DNA of 56,134 bases from a bacterium (lineage in GTDB: Bacteria > Armatimonadota > Zipacnadia > Zipacnadales > UBA11051). Below, piece by piece: positions 7,031-16,081 of the stretch (position 1 is the first letter of the stretch; each line of letters opens with the position of its first letter). The notes under the pieces are model-generated. The model was not told the origin of the DNA. It did no database searches and saw only the letters and a list, made by a program, of their open reading frames with translations. The stretch lies in contig JAJFUB010000091.1 in NCBI GenBank assembly GCA_021372615.1, positions 1-56,134 on the forward strand, written 5' to 3'. The translations under genes were made by a program, and so were the position numbers.

Positions 7031-8542
7031 ATGCCCCGACCGAACGTCCTGCTCTTCATCGTGGACGGCCTGCGCACGGACTTCCTCGGCTGCCTGGGCA
7101 GCCCGCTGGGCGCCACGCCCCATACCGACGCCTTCGCCGCCTCGGGCGTCACCTTCAGTCAGGCCTACTGCGTCCACTCGGTCTGCATGCCCACCCGCGC
7201 CTCCATCGCCACCGGCCGCTTCCCGCACATCCACGGCGTGTGGGCCAATGGCGTGCCCTTGCGCACCAGTGAGGTGACGCTCGCGCAGACGCTCAGCGAG
7301 GCCGGCTACGCCACCTGTGCCACCGGCAAGATCCACCACGAGCCCCAGCAGCCGTACCGCCCGCTGGCGCCCGCCATCGCCGGGCCGTACTACGGCTTCC
7401 AGGAAGTACACCTGAGCGAGAACCACCTCGGCGCCGAGTACATGCAGTTCATCGAGGAGCGCTTCCCGGAGCTGCGCGACCGCGCCCTCAAGCGCGACCA
7501 CATGCCCGAAGAGGCCCACGACTTGACGTGGATCACCGACCAGGCGCGCGGCTTCATCGAGCGCCAGGCGCAAGCGGGACAGCCCTTCTTCTGCCAGTGC
7601 TCCTTCCACGAGCTAATCCCGCCGTGCACGCCGCCGCCGAGCTATGCCGGCCTGTACGACCCGGCCGACATGACCGTGCCCGAGCTGCGCGAGGACGACC
7701 TGGCACGCCGACCCCCGTGGTACCGCCAGTGCTATGAGGGCTACGTCGCCAACGGCCGCCAGCCCGACGAGGCGACACTCCGGCAATACATCGCCGGCGC
7801 CTACGACCAGTTGCGCTTCGTGGACCACCAGTTCGGGCGGCTCCTGCAGACGCTCGACCAGTGCGGCGTGGCGGACAACACCATCGTGCTCTTCACCGCC
7901 GACCACGGGCTGTCACTCAACGACCACTGGCAGTGGCGGCACGGGCCGTTCCTGTTCGACGAGGTCATCCGCATCCCGATGATCTGGCGGGCGCCAGGGG
8001 TCTGTCCCCGGAAGACCGACAGCGTCGGCCTGCAGGGGGCTGACCCCGACGAACGAGGGAGGGGGTCAGCCCCCTGCGGCTGCGCTGGCGCGCCGCCTCC
8101 GGGGACAGACCCCGCCCAGGTCGAGCAGGTGGACATCATGCCCACACTGCTCGAGCAGTGCGGCGTCGCTATCCCGCCCGGCGTGCAGGGCCGGTCCCTC
8201 GTGCCCCTGCTGCGCGGTGAGCCCGGCGCGCGCGGCCAGGAGGCGGTGCTGATCCAGGAGCGCCACGCGCCCGACCTGGCCGCTCGCGGCCTGGACCCTC
8301 AACTGGTCTGGCAGGTCGGCATCCGCACGCCCGAGTGGAAGCTGATCCACTACGTGGACTATCGGGACGCCGGGGAGCGCTTCGGCGGGGAGCTGTACGA
8401 CCTGCGCCACGACCCGGGGGAGTTCGTCAATCTGTGGAGCGAGGCCGGCTGTCTGTCGCAGCGCCGCGAGCTGGAGGCCCTGCTGATGGACCGCCTGGCC
8501 GCCACCCAGGACCCCCTGCCGGTGAACGAGCACGACTACTGA
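7031..8542 (+). CDS. Type I sulfatase (arylsulfatase A family)
   Basis: A 503-aa sulfatase. NVLLFIVDGLRTDFLG gives the N-terminal metal site. CMPTRASIATGR contains the C-x-P-T-R formylglycine signature with modifiable Cys. TADHGLSLNDHWQW and WKLIHY also fit the family. No signal peptide is visible at the chosen start, so it would be cytoplasmic unless exported by another route. ATG 7031 has AGGAAGG at 7019-7025; the in-frame ATG 6980 lies upstream of the REP-like hairpin and is rejected. A 39-codon insertion (residues about 323-361) separates RIPMIWRAPGV from QVEQVDIMPTLLEQ, which are normally close together in this family. It likely desulfates glycans handled by the neighbouring secreted proteins. 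Confidence 0.85.
   Translation: MPRPNVLLFIVDGLRTDFLGCLGSPLGATPHTDAFAASGVTFSQAYCVHSVCMPTRASIATGRFPHIHGVWANGVPLRTSEVTLAQTLSEAGYATCATGKIHHEPQQPYRPLAPAIAGPYYGFQEVHLSENHLGAEYMQFIEERFPELRDRALKRDHMPEEAHDLTWITDQARGFIERQAQAGQPFFCQCSFHELIPPCTPPPSYAGLYDPADMTVPELREDDLARRPPWYRQCYEGYVANGRQPDEATLRQYIAGAYDQLRFVDHQFGRLLQTLDQCGVADNTIVLFTADHGLSLNDHWQWRHGPFLFDEVIRIPMIWRAPGVCPRKTDSVGLQGADPDERGRGSAPCGCAGAPPPGTDPAQVEQVDIMPTLLEQCGVAIPPGVQGRSLVPLLRGEPGARGQEAVLIQERHAPDLAARGLDPQLVWQVGIRTPEWKLIHYVDYRDAGERFGGELYDLRHDPGEFVNLWSEAGCLSQRRELEALLMDRLAATQDPLPVNEHDY
7997..8113. repeat. 117-bp nested palindromic element inserted in frame in the sulfatase gene
   Basis: The outer arms 7997-8009 and 8101-8113 are exact 13-bp reverse complements (GGGGTCTGTCCCC). 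The inner arms 8033-8047 and 8062-8076 are exact 15-bp reverse complements. The element is 117 bp, or 39 codons, with no stop, and encodes a Gly/Pro/Cys-rich linker unlike sulfatases. Confidence 0.7.
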
Positions 8543-8552
8543 GGAGACGGCC

Positions 8553-11150
8553 ATGCGGTACCTCGCGCTGCTTGTCGCCCTGGCTGTTGTGACTCCGGCT
8601 CTGGCGCTGGACTTCCGCGACGACTTCTCCTCCCGCCGCCCCGGCTGGGAGCTGCCCAGCGGCGACTGGCAGTGGCAGGACGGCGCTCTCCTCCAGCAAC
8701 GCGCCACCGACATCTACACCTACGCCGTGCGCGAGGAGCAACTGACCGAGGGCGTCATCACCGTCGAGGCGACGGCCACGGACCGCAACTCCAGCGGCGA
8801 CGGCTGCTTCGGCCTCATGTGCAAGTTCCTCGACGACCGCAACTGGGTCGCCGTGCGTTTCGGAGCCTACGGACAGACCGCACTGCTGATGAGGGTAGAC
8901 GGCGAGAAGCGCATCACCGGCCTGCGCCCCTTCGCCTGCGAGCCGGGGCGGAGCTACCGTGGAAGCGTCACGATCACCCGAGGTCTGTTGCTCGTCGAGC
9001 TGGACGGCAAGCCGGTCGGCGTGTCCCGCGACCCCTTCGCCGGGCGCGCCGGCCGCCCGGGCGTCTATGCCCAGTCCCCCGCGCGGTTCCACCTGCTGAC
9101 CGTGAGCGACGCCCCGGCCCTGCCCGACACGACGCCGGCCGCACAGGCCGCCCTCCAGGCCGGGCCGCAGGTGCGACAGGCCAGCGCAGTCTGGAGCGTG
9201 GAGGCGGTGGAGTATGCCGTCGCGCCGCTCTCGCCGACGATCAGTGGGCCGGATCGCTGTAGCCTCGCGCTCTATGTGCGCAATCGCAGCCAGGCGCCAG
9301 CGGCAATTACGGACCTGGCCCTCGACGGCGTACCGGCCGCGACGCTCCGCGAGCAGGGCCGCCTCGCCTGGTGGCGAGCATGGCCGCAGACAGTGCCGCC
9401 GGGCGCCGTGGCGCAGGTGCTCGTGAAGTTCTCCAGCCTGTCTCTCGCGCACGCCGCGCAGGTCGTGCTGGGCGCCCCGGTCGGGCCCATGTGCCTGCGG
9501 CTGGAGGGCGACGGCGGGCCGCTGGAAGTCATCTTCGCGCTGTCCCCGCAACCCCCGCCGCTGTGCGTCAACTTCATCGCCTTCGACGACGCCCTGCAGA
9601 CACTCGACACCTACGTGGCCGCCTCGGGCAAGCTCGTCGGTCGGCCCCTCGAGCGCGTGGCCGTGAACGGGCAGGAGGTGACGGCGCGACTGCAGCCCGA
9701 CGTGAAGACGCTCGGCGGCTTGCGGGCCGATACGCTACCCCTGCATGTGAAGCTGCCGCAGCCCCTGACGCCCGGCGCCCCGACCGTCGTCACCGTCCGC
9801 GCCGGGGGCGTCACGGCCGGACACGCGGTGCGCGCCTTCCCCTCGCGCTTCCCCGTGCAACTGGTCATCCTCGGCCGGCAGCCCGGCCCGGCCGAAGTTG
9901 CCGAGATCGCCGGCCTGTGCTTCTCCGAGGTCGGCTTCTGCGGCGCGAAGTGGGAGAACCTGCCCGAGCTGGCGCGCCACGGCTTGCGCTACTTCCCGTA
10001 TGCTTACCCTGACGCCAAAACGCTGGACGCCTACCTCGGCCGGCCCGCCGCGCGTGCCCCGCTGGTCGGCTGGTGGATTGACGAGATTGACGGCTGGAAG
10101 AAGACGCCTGAGGACGCCCGGCAGATGCTCGTCGCCGCGGACGCGCTGATGGCCGACAAGGGCCTGCCCCTGGCGCCGTACTGCATGAACATCATGGCCC
10201 CGTGGGCCGACATCGGCTATGTCGAGCTGGCCGATGCGCTCTCCCACGAGTACGGCATTGACTTCGGCATCCCCGACTCCGAGGGCTTCCGCCGCGCGCT
10301 GGACTTCCAGACCCCCGGCGACATCTCCCGGCGCGAGCTGCGCACCGCGCGCCGCCCGTTCTGGCCGTACTTCCGCAACCTGGAAGCCGCGGTGCTGCTC
10401 GACCCGCAGACCAAACAGGTCGTCGGCCAGTACCGCCCGTTGGACCCGCGCGAGCACCGCCTGCTGGTGTACTCCTGCCTGGCCGACGGCGCCAAGGGGG
10501 CGCTCAACTGGAACTACGGGGTCAACTACCTCAAACCCCCTTCATGGCTGTCCAAGCAGTACGACGCGATTCGCCTCAACATGACCGCGCAGAAGGACCC
10601 ACAGGCCTTCGGGGTCACGATCCCACCGGAGCTCCTGGAGGGCCTCAGGGCTGCCACGGCCGAGTGCGGCCGCGTCAATGCCGAGCTGCAGTTGCTGGGG
10701 CCGCTGCTGGCGATGGGGGACGTGTCCGACCTGGCGTCCGTCACCCGCTGCACCCCCGAGCACAACCCGCGCGGCGGCCCCGCGGCCCATGCCCGCGCCA
10801 TCGTCTGCGGCCCCGAGACCCTCGTGCTGCTGGTCGTGAACCTCAACATCGACTCGAACTTCAACGCCCGTCAGCCCCAGCCCGTGAAGAGCTATGAGGC
10901 GGCGGACGTGACAGTCGAGGTCGCCCTGCCACAATGGCTCCAGGTATCCGACGTCTTCAGCGTGTCATGTCGGGGGATACAGGCGCAGGAGGCGGAACGA
11001 AGCGGGCGAGTCATCCGCCTGCGCTTCCCGTCGCTGGCGGTGTCGGGGGCGGTGGTCCTCACTGCGGACCGGAGCTTGCGGCCGCGGCTGTCGCGGGAGC
11101 TGCCCGTCTGGCAGGCGAAGCTGCGGGCAGCGGGCTACGACGTGCGCTGA
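8553..11150 (+). CDS. Secreted protein with lectin-like N-terminal domain and TIM-barrel-like core
   Basis: An 865-aa exported protein with a signal peptide at residues 1-18 (LALLVALAVVTPALA). Residues about 19-195 form a concanavalin-like or DUF1080-like beta-sandwich (FRDDFSSRRPGWELP, GCFGLMCKFLDDRNW). A linker and beta domain follow. From about 440 there is a barrel-like region (LVGWWIDEIDGWKKTP, APYCMNIMAP, YFRNLEAAVLL, GALNWNYGVNY), and then a C-terminal beta domain. WWIDEID is the best candidate catalytic strand. The ribosome site GAGGAG overlaps the sulfatase stop, so the two are almost certainly in one operon. No family name can be given securely. Confidence 0.6.
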   Translation: MRYLALLVALAVVTPALALDFRDDFSSRRPGWELPSGDWQWQDGALLQQRATDIYTYAVREEQLTEGVITVEATATDRNSSGDGCFGLMCKFLDDRNWVAVRFGAYGQTALLMRVDGEKRITGLRPFACEPGRSYRGSVTITRGLLLVELDGKPVGVSRDPFAGRAGRPGVYAQSPARFHLLTVSDAPALPDTTPAAQAALQAGPQVRQASAVWSVEAVEYAVAPLSPTISGPDRCSLALYVRNRSQAPAAITDLALDGVPAATLREQGRLAWWRAWPQTVPPGAVAQVLVKFSSLSLAHAAQVVLGAPVGPMCLRLEGDGGPLEVIFALSPQPPPLCVNFIAFDDALQTLDTYVAASGKLVGRPLERVAVNGQEVTARLQPDVKTLGGLRADTLPLHVKLPQPLTPGAPTVVTVRAGGVTAGHAVRAFPSRFPVQLVILGRQPGPAEVAEIAGLCFSEVGFCGAKWENLPELARHGLRYFPYAYPDAKTLDAYLGRPAARAPLVGWWIDEIDGWKKTPEDARQMLVAADALMADKGLPLAPYCMNIMAPWADIGYVELADALSHEYGIDFGIPDSEGFRRALDFQTPGDISRRELRTARRPFWPYFRNLEAAVLLDPQTKQVVGQYRPLDPREHRLLVYSCLADGAKGALNWNYGVNYLKPPSWLSKQYDAIRLNMTAQKDPQAFGVTIPPELLEGLRAATAECGRVNAELQLLGPLLAMGDVSDLASVTRCTPEHNPRGGPAAHARAIVCGPETLVLLVVNLNIDSNFNARQPQPVKSYEAADVTVEVALPQWLQVSDVFSVSCRGIQAQEAERSGRVIRLRFPSLAVSGAVVLTADRSLRPRLSRELPVWQAKLRAAGYDVR

Positions 11151-11175
11151 GGAGACGGCGTAGCCGCCGTAGCGG

Positions 11176-12564
11176 TCACGTCAGATAGCTCCGGGGATCG
11201 CACAGCTTGCGCAGGGCCTGCCGGAGCCGTCTCACTTGCGCCACGTCCACCTCGCCACGCAACATGGCGAGCAAGCCCCGCCACAGGCGGCGTAGACGCC
11301 GCTGCCGCGACGCCGATCCCGCCGCCGCCTGCCACAGGCTGGCGAACTCCGCGTAGAACTGCTCGACCGGCAGCTTCGTGGGCAGGACGCTGTGCCACAG
11401 GTCGAACTGCTCCCAGTCCCGCGTGACCAGTTGCTCCTCCAGCTCCCCGAACAGCAGCGTCCCCGGCAGCGGCGTCAGGACCGAGAAGGAGCTGTTGAAC
11501 AGCCCGCGCTCCCGCACGTGGGTGCGCAACTGAGCGAAGTCGCGCGGTTCCCACTGCGGGTCCACGATGAAGTTGCCAGTGAAGCCGATGCCGAGGTCCT
11601 GGAGCAGTCGGATGGCCGCCTCATTGTTCGCGGCCGTGTTACCCTTGTCGATGTCGGCCAGCGCCTCGTCAGTGGTCTTCTCCAGCCCTAGGAAGACACA
11701 GACCAGGCCGATGTCGCGCCACTGCGCCAGCAGGTCCGGGTGTTGCACGATGGTGTCGGACCGCGCCTGGAAGGTATAGTGCTTGCGCAGCCCGCGGGCG
11801 GCGATGAGTTCCGCGGCGCGGCGCGCGCGCGGCACGCTCAGGAGGAAGTTGTCGTCGGTGAACAGCACCCACGGAGCCTCCACAGCCGCGACTTCCGCCG
11901 CCACCCGCTCGGGCGACGCATACCGCACCTGTGAGCCGTGGAACCGCCAGACGCTGCAGAAGTTGCATCGATATGGACAGCCGCGCGAGGTTTCCACCAG
12001 CGCATGGGGGTGCTGGTTCATCCAGTGGTACCGGCGGCGCCAGCGTGCCGTGAGATGCCGGGCGGGCAGGGGAAGGCTGTCGAGATCGGCGATGGCGGGA
12101 CGCGGCGCCGTCGGCTCCTGGACCCCGGCGCGGTTGAGAACCAGCCCGGGCACGCGCGCCGGCTCATCCCCGTTGCCAAGACACTCGGCCAGCTCCGCCA
12201 GCGTGTGCTCGCCCTCGCCGCAGGCGATGGCGTCCACGTGAGGATGCAGGAAGTCCCCGGGCCGGAGCGAGGGGTGATGTCCGCCCACCAGCACGAACGC
12301 GCTCGGACAGGCCTGCTTGACGCGCGCGGCCAGGGAGAGCAGAACGCGGACTTGCGTGGTGAAGGGGCACGTGAGGCCGACCAGGTCGGGCTGCAGGTCC
12401 GCCAGAGTCGCGTCCAGGTCGGGCTCCAGGCGCATGTCCAGCAACGCGACCTCGGCCTCGGGCACGGCCGCCGCCAGACGCTCCAGAGCCAGTGGCTCCA
12501 CCAGCACCATGTCCTGCAGTCCCAGACGCCCCACGTGGGGCGGGTGGACAAGCAGCACCCTCAT
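11176..12564 (-). CDS. B12-binding-domain radical SAM protein
   Basis: A 462-aa enzyme. Residues 1-140 are a cobalamin-binding-like domain (VLLVHPPHVGRLG, VGLTCPFTTQV, VLVGGHHPSLRP). The radical SAM core starts at C196, C200 and C203 (CPYRCNFC), the ligands of the SAM-cleaving 4Fe-4S cluster. A C-terminal helical tail follows. The arrangement matches class B radical SAM methyltransferase relatives, including HpnR-like and BchE-like proteins, but the substrate is unknown. ATG 12564 has AAGGGG 6 nt upstream. It starts 10 nt after the preceding radical SAM gene, so the two probably form an operon and may act on one product. It converges with the gene ending at 11150. Confidence 0.8.
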   Translation of the reverse strand: MRVLLVHPPHVGRLGLQDMVLVEPLALERLAAAVPEAEVALLDMRLEPDLDATLADLQPDLVGLTCPFTTQVRVLLSLAARVKQACPSAFVLVGGHHPSLRPGDFLHPHVDAIACGEGEHTLAELAECLGNGDEPARVPGLVLNRAGVQEPTAPRPAIADLDSLPLPARHLTARWRRRYHWMNQHPHALVETSRGCPYRCNFCSVWRFHGSQVRYASPERVAAEVAAVEAPWVLFTDDNFLLSVPRARRAAELIAARGLRKHYTFQARSDTIVQHPDLLAQWRDIGLVCVFLGLEKTTDEALADIDKGNTAANNEAAIRLLQDLGIGFTGNFIVDPQWEPRDFAQLRTHVRERGLFNSSFSVLTPLPGTLLFGELEEQLVTRDWEQFDLWHSVLPTKLPVEQFYAEFASLWQAAAGSASRQRRLRRLWRGLLAMLRGEVDVAQVRRLRQALRKLCDPRSYLT

Positions 12565-12574
12565 GCGGGCCCCT

Positions 12575-14020
12575 TCAGGTTTGTCGAGTGATCTTGGCAG
12601 GCAGCGGTCCCCCGACAGACTGACAGGCTACAGAACAGGGCGCATGGGGCTCGTCACGCAACGCATCGAGGGCTGGCCAGGGCAGCAGCGCCTCGTCGGG
12701 GATGTGGTCTATGTACTGGCGGCGGAACTCGGGATCCTGCATGCGGCAATGGTCGCACCGCTGCTGGTACGCCGGGTGGCTCAGCATCCTCTCCCAGCAC
12801 TCCAGCAGCGTGTGGTCGCGGACGTTCCCGAAGGTCAGGGGCGTGAAGTCGCAGGGCGTCAGGTCGCCGAAGGCCGTCATGTAGAACTGCGCGTGCCCTG
12901 CGAAGCACCCCGCCCCCTCCGGCCCGTTGATGAAGGCCTGAGTCACGATGTGCGGGTACCCCGGCGTCGCGTTGTACCTCCGCTCCAGTGCCATCAGGCT
13001 CTGCTTGTCGGCGGGGGAGAGGAGCTGATCCTGCTCCAGCGGCAGCAGCCGGCCCGTGGGCACGGTGTCGAAGATCGTCAGTTCGTGGACGCCCAGGTCG
13101 CGCGCCAGCTCGATCATCTGCTCCGCGCGGCCCTCGTGCACGTCCTCAGGCGTCGCGTACGTCGAGATGCCCACCAGCAGCCCCGCCTCCAGGGCGCGGC
13201 CGATGCCGGCCCTCGTCCGCTCGAACCCGCCCTCAAAGCACCGCAGCCGGTCATGGGCCTCCGGGCGCGGATCATCTAGTGAGACCATGAGCGAGTAGAG
13301 GCCGGCCTCCGCCAGGCGTCGGGTGTTCTCCTCGGTCAGGAGCAGCCCGTTGCTGAACATGGCGACATGTGCCCGGTCGCGGTTGACAGCCCCGATCAGC
13401 TCGAAGATGTCCGGCCGCAGCAGCGGCTCGCCGCCGGTATAGACGATGTTGTAGCACCCCAGACGCTCCGCCTGGCGCACCACGGACACCCATTCCTCGG
13501 TGGACAGCTCCTCCCGGTCGCGCGTCTTGAACCGGGCCGCGCTGCAGTGCGCGCAGTTGAGCTGGCAGCGCGTCGTCACTTGCAGGGTGCAGGTCGTCGG
13601 GCGGAAGGGCGTCCGGCCCTCCAGTGCCACCCGGCACAGATGGTTGGCGAAGCGCACCGAGGGCAAGGGGGGCTGGTAGAGGTTGTAGACGAAGCCGCCA
13701 TCGCGCATCCCCACCGGCGGCGGCACGCGCTCGAACAGCCGGCGCAGGCGCTTGATCTGGTCCTTCATCAGCGGCGCCAGCAGGCCCGTGGCATGCACGT
13801 CCAGGTGTGCCGTGCTGGCCTCCACGCCGAAGTCCAGGCCCAGCAGTTGCATGCGGCGGCGCGGCGTCAGGCGCGCCAGCCCGGCCGCCAGGCGCAGCGG
13901 CACAGGATAGCGCGTGGACACATCCACCTGCTGCTCGGCCATCAGGCCGCGCACCGTGTAGGGTCGTCCCGCTCCGGGTGTGGGTTCGACGCTGAGCAAG
14001 TCGTACTGCGTGCGTTGCAT
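12575..14020 (-). CDS. Radical SAM protein with SPASM-like C-terminal Cys cluster
   Basis: A 481-aa enzyme. CQLNCAHC (C152, C156, C159) is the radical SAM cluster motif and VYTGGEPLLRPD the typical GGEP strand. The C-terminal CDFTPLTFGNV and CDHCRMQDPEFR resemble a SPASM/twitch auxiliary cluster, as in peptide- or cofactor-modifying enzymes. The N-terminal 150 residues are unassigned. The frame is open to ATG 14161. I prefer ATG 14020 because a sigma-70-like promoter at 14077-14106 lies inside that extension and GGAG sits 10 nt before 14020. The upstream start stays possible. It pairs with the B12 radical SAM gene 10 nt downstream. Confidence 0.78.
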   Translation of the reverse strand: MQRTQYDLLSVEPTPGAGRPYTVRGLMAEQQVDVSTRYPVPLRLAAGLARLTPRRRMQLLGLDFGVEASTAHLDVHATGLLAPLMKDQIKRLRRLFERVPPPVGMRDGGFVYNLYQPPLPSVRFANHLCRVALEGRTPFRPTTCTLQVTTRCQLNCAHCSAARFKTRDREELSTEEWVSVVRQAERLGCYNIVYTGGEPLLRPDIFELIGAVNRDRAHVAMFSNGLLLTEENTRRLAEAGLYSLMVSLDDPRPEAHDRLRCFEGGFERTRAGIGRALEAGLLVGISTYATPEDVHEGRAEQMIELARDLGVHELTIFDTVPTGRLLPLEQDQLLSPADKQSLMALERRYNATPGYPHIVTQAFINGPEGAGCFAGHAQFYMTAFGDLTPCDFTPLTFGNVRDHTLLECWERMLSHPAYQQRCDHCRMQDPEFRRQYIDHIPDEALLPWPALDALRDEPHAPCSVACQSVGGPLPAKITRQT

Positions 14021-14076
14021 GACAAGCTGGCTCCAGACCCAACTCCCACGCCAAGTGGCATGATGGTAGAGCAGCA

Positions 14077-14106
14077 ATTGTATACGATAGCCCGTTCCGG
14101 AGACAA
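14077..14106 (-). promoter_or_regulatory. Sigma-70-like promoter for the radical SAM pair
   Basis: On the minus strand, TTGTCT (14101-14106 on plus) is followed after 16 nt by TATACA (14079-14084), or after 18 nt by TACAAT (14077-14082). It is an AT-rich patch in a GC-rich region and gives a leader of about 50 nt before ATG 14020. Confidence 0.5.
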
Positions 14107-14335
14107 GCACCTGATGGGGCGGGGTACAGGCATCGTCTGTCGGCTCTGTGTCAGGGGCCACGGCGGGGGGCTGTCGGCGTCAGACTGCGCACCACTCTGG
14201 GCCGCCACCCCGCCTTCGATGTGGAGCATCGTCCCCGCAACAAACGAGACCACACGTTGATGCAAGCAAGTACTTGCATGTAGGGTAGGGGATGCGCCCG
14301 CCTCTGTCAAGCAGTAGGTGCCGTCCCCCGCTCGC
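14107..14335. other. Non-coding remainder of the PhoH / radical SAM gap
   Basis: With the start at 14020, the intergenic gap is 315 bp. Besides the promoter it holds a perfect 12-bp palindrome, GCAAGTACTTGC at 14266-14277, inside the wider sequence ATGCAAGCAAGTACTTGCAT. It could be an operator but has no recognised match. Nothing else was seen. Confidence 0.4.
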
Positions 14336-15673
14336 TTACCCCACCGGACCCCCGAGCCGCATGCGGTCCGCCACCAACTGGGCGAACGGGGAACGCTGGG
14401 ACACCGTCATCGACACGACCGCAAACATCGCGTGGTTCTGCAGCTTGTTGACCGCGAAGGCGGCCCCGCACGACTGGGCGTCTACGTAGGGGTTGTCGAT
14501 CTGGGAGGGGTCGGCCAGCAGGATACACTTGGTGCGCTCGCCGATGCGCGACAGCGCCGTGGTCGCCTCCAGGGGCGTGGTGTTCTGCATCTCGTCCAGG
14601 ATGACCCAGTACCCATGGAGCGTCCGACCCCGCAGGTACGTCATGGACTCCATCTGCAACTGCCCCGACTCGCGCATCATCTCCGGGTCCAGTGGCCGCT
14701 TGCGGTACATCTGCAGCACCCGCAGGTTGTCGAAGATAGGCATCAGCCACGAGTAGAGCTTCTCGTCCTTGTCGCCCTTGAGGTAGCCGATATCCCGCTT
14801 GCCCACCGGGATGATCGGCTTGATCGCCACGATGCTCTCGTATTCGTGCGCATCCAGCATCTCCAGCCCCGCCGCCAGCGCCAGCAGCGTCTTGCCCCCG
14901 CCCGCCACGCCGATCAGCGCCACGCAGCGCACGTCCTCATCCAGCAGCACATCCATCGCCATGCGCTGCTGGTCGTCCAGCGGTTTGATGCCCTGGGTGT
15001 TGCGCCACTTCGTGGGCACCAGGTGCAGCTTCCCCTGCTTGTGGCGACACAGGAACTGGCCCGAGGAGGCATGGCCGGCCAGCGTCACGTAGCAGAACTC
15101 GTTCTCCATCAGGCCGTCGGGCGCCGGGACGGTGTCGGTGTGCAGGTCCGGCCCGTACGCGGCCGGAATCTCCAGCACCTCCGGGCGCAGGCCGGCGCAG
15201 GCGTAGTCCACCTGTTGCACCTTGCTGCGCCGGTAGTCCTGCGCGGCCAGCCCGTGCGCCGAGGCCTTCACCCGCAGGCCCAGGTCCTTGGAGACGATGA
15301 TGACTTCCGGGCGGACGGTGGAGATCTCTCTGGCGCAGGCAATGATGAGATCATCGCGCAGCGACTTGGGGACATCTTCGGCGGGGGGGAGGCTAATGGA
15401 ATCCGGGAGATAGACCGAAAGCAAACCGCCCTGCTCGCCGAGGGGGACATCATGCAGGGAGGGCTGCTTGAGACGCAGTTCCTCGAGGTGTCGCACGACC
15501 TGGTTGGCCGCCGCCCCGCGACCATTGGGCGAATGCCGCAGGCCATCCACCTCGTGCACGACGACATACGGCAGGATCAGCTCGTGCTCGTCAAAGGCAA
15601 AGAGCGCATCCGGGTCATGGATGAGCACGCTGGTATCAAGGACAAAGGACCGCCTGACACGCGAAGGCTCCAT
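14336..15673 (-). CDS. PIN domain - PhoH ATPase fusion protein (YlaK type)
   Basis: A 445-aa cytoplasmic protein. Residues 1-150 form a PIN ribonuclease domain starting RRSFVLDTSVLIHD, with D13 the first metal-binding Asp. The PhoH P-loop NTPase follows: Walker A GVAGGGKT at 255-262, Walker B around VILDEMQNTT, and the conserved LADPSQIDNPYVD and SQRSPFAQLVADRM. Such fusions are linked to RNA unwinding and cleavage and occur as toxin-antitoxin-derived or housekeeping genes. The start is M at 15673 (GGAG 7 nt upstream); the open frame back to 15829 is rejected for lack of conserved sequence. No antitoxin-sized partner was seen beside it. Confidence 0.88.
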   Translation of the reverse strand: MEPSRVRRSFVLDTSVLIHDPDALFAFDEHELILPYVVVHEVDGLRHSPNGRGAAANQVVRHLEELRLKQPSLHDVPLGEQGGLLSVYLPDSISLPPAEDVPKSLRDDLIIACAREISTVRPEVIIVSKDLGLRVKASAHGLAAQDYRRSKVQQVDYACAGLRPEVLEIPAAYGPDLHTDTVPAPDGLMENEFCYVTLAGHASSGQFLCRHKQGKLHLVPTKWRNTQGIKPLDDQQRMAMDVLLDEDVRCVALIGVAGGGKTLLALAAGLEMLDAHEYESIVAIKPIIPVGKRDIGYLKGDKDEKLYSWLMPIFDNLRVLQMYRKRPLDPEMMRESGQLQMESMTYLRGRTLHGYWVILDEMQNTTPLEATTALSRIGERTKCILLADPSQIDNPYVDAQSCGAAFAVNKLQNHAMFAVVSMTVSQRSPFAQLVADRMRLGGPVG

Positions 15674-15911
15674 CGGGTGGCTCCGATTTGCAGGCCCCAG
15701 GCTAGCGGTGAACAAAGGGCCTGCCGCGATATTGGCTGCGATGTGCCGTGCCCCGGGGTGTCGTGTCCGGACACCACCTCCTGTCGCGATGGCTGCGCCC
15801 CCCGCCCCCAACAGTGGGAGTCTACCCACTTCCCCCGGCCATGTCCAATAAAGATTTCGCTAGGTTTGGGCCTGTTTCCTTCTACACCCGCCGGTCCGTG
15901 CCTGGCCCCCA

Positions 15912-15981
15912 TTGGAGCGCGGCTTTCCAGAGCCGCACCGGAAGGCCACGCGGGTTGCGGCTCTGGGGAGCCGCGCTCCAA
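15912..15981. repeat. GGAG-headed paired hairpin, REPIN-like
   Basis: The arms begin at 15912 (TTGGAGCGCGGC) and end at 15981, and pair with two mismatches over about 25 bp. Each arm has a GCGGCT/AGCCGC stem. GGAG, like GTAG, is a known REP head tetranucleotide. Confidence 0.6.
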
Positions 15982-16012
15982 CGGCACTGCCGCTCGCCTG
16001 CCGCGTCTCCTC

Positions 16013-16041
16013 TTGATTCCGCGCCGGGTATGGCGCATAAT
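16013..16041 (+). promoter_or_regulatory. Sigma-70-like promoter for the glycosyltransferase operon
   Basis: TTGATT (16013-16018), a 17-nt spacer and CATAAT (16036-16041) match the consensus at 4/6 and 5/6. Transcription would start near 16048, leaving a leader of about 160 nt before GTG 16208. Confidence 0.55.
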
Positions 16042-16081
16042 GCCTTCGGTTCTCGCCTCGCCGGTCCCCGTGGTCGTCGCC

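Noticed and set aside
14021-14161. N-terminal 47-residue extension of the SPASM-type radical SAM protein
   Set aside because: It contains a likely promoter and lacks a good ribosome site; a shorter start at 14020 was preferred, with moderate confidence.
14336-15673. PIN-PhoH protein as a toxin of a local toxin-antitoxin pair
   Set aside because: No small antitoxin-like gene overlaps or precedes it; the nearest upstream sequence is non-coding.
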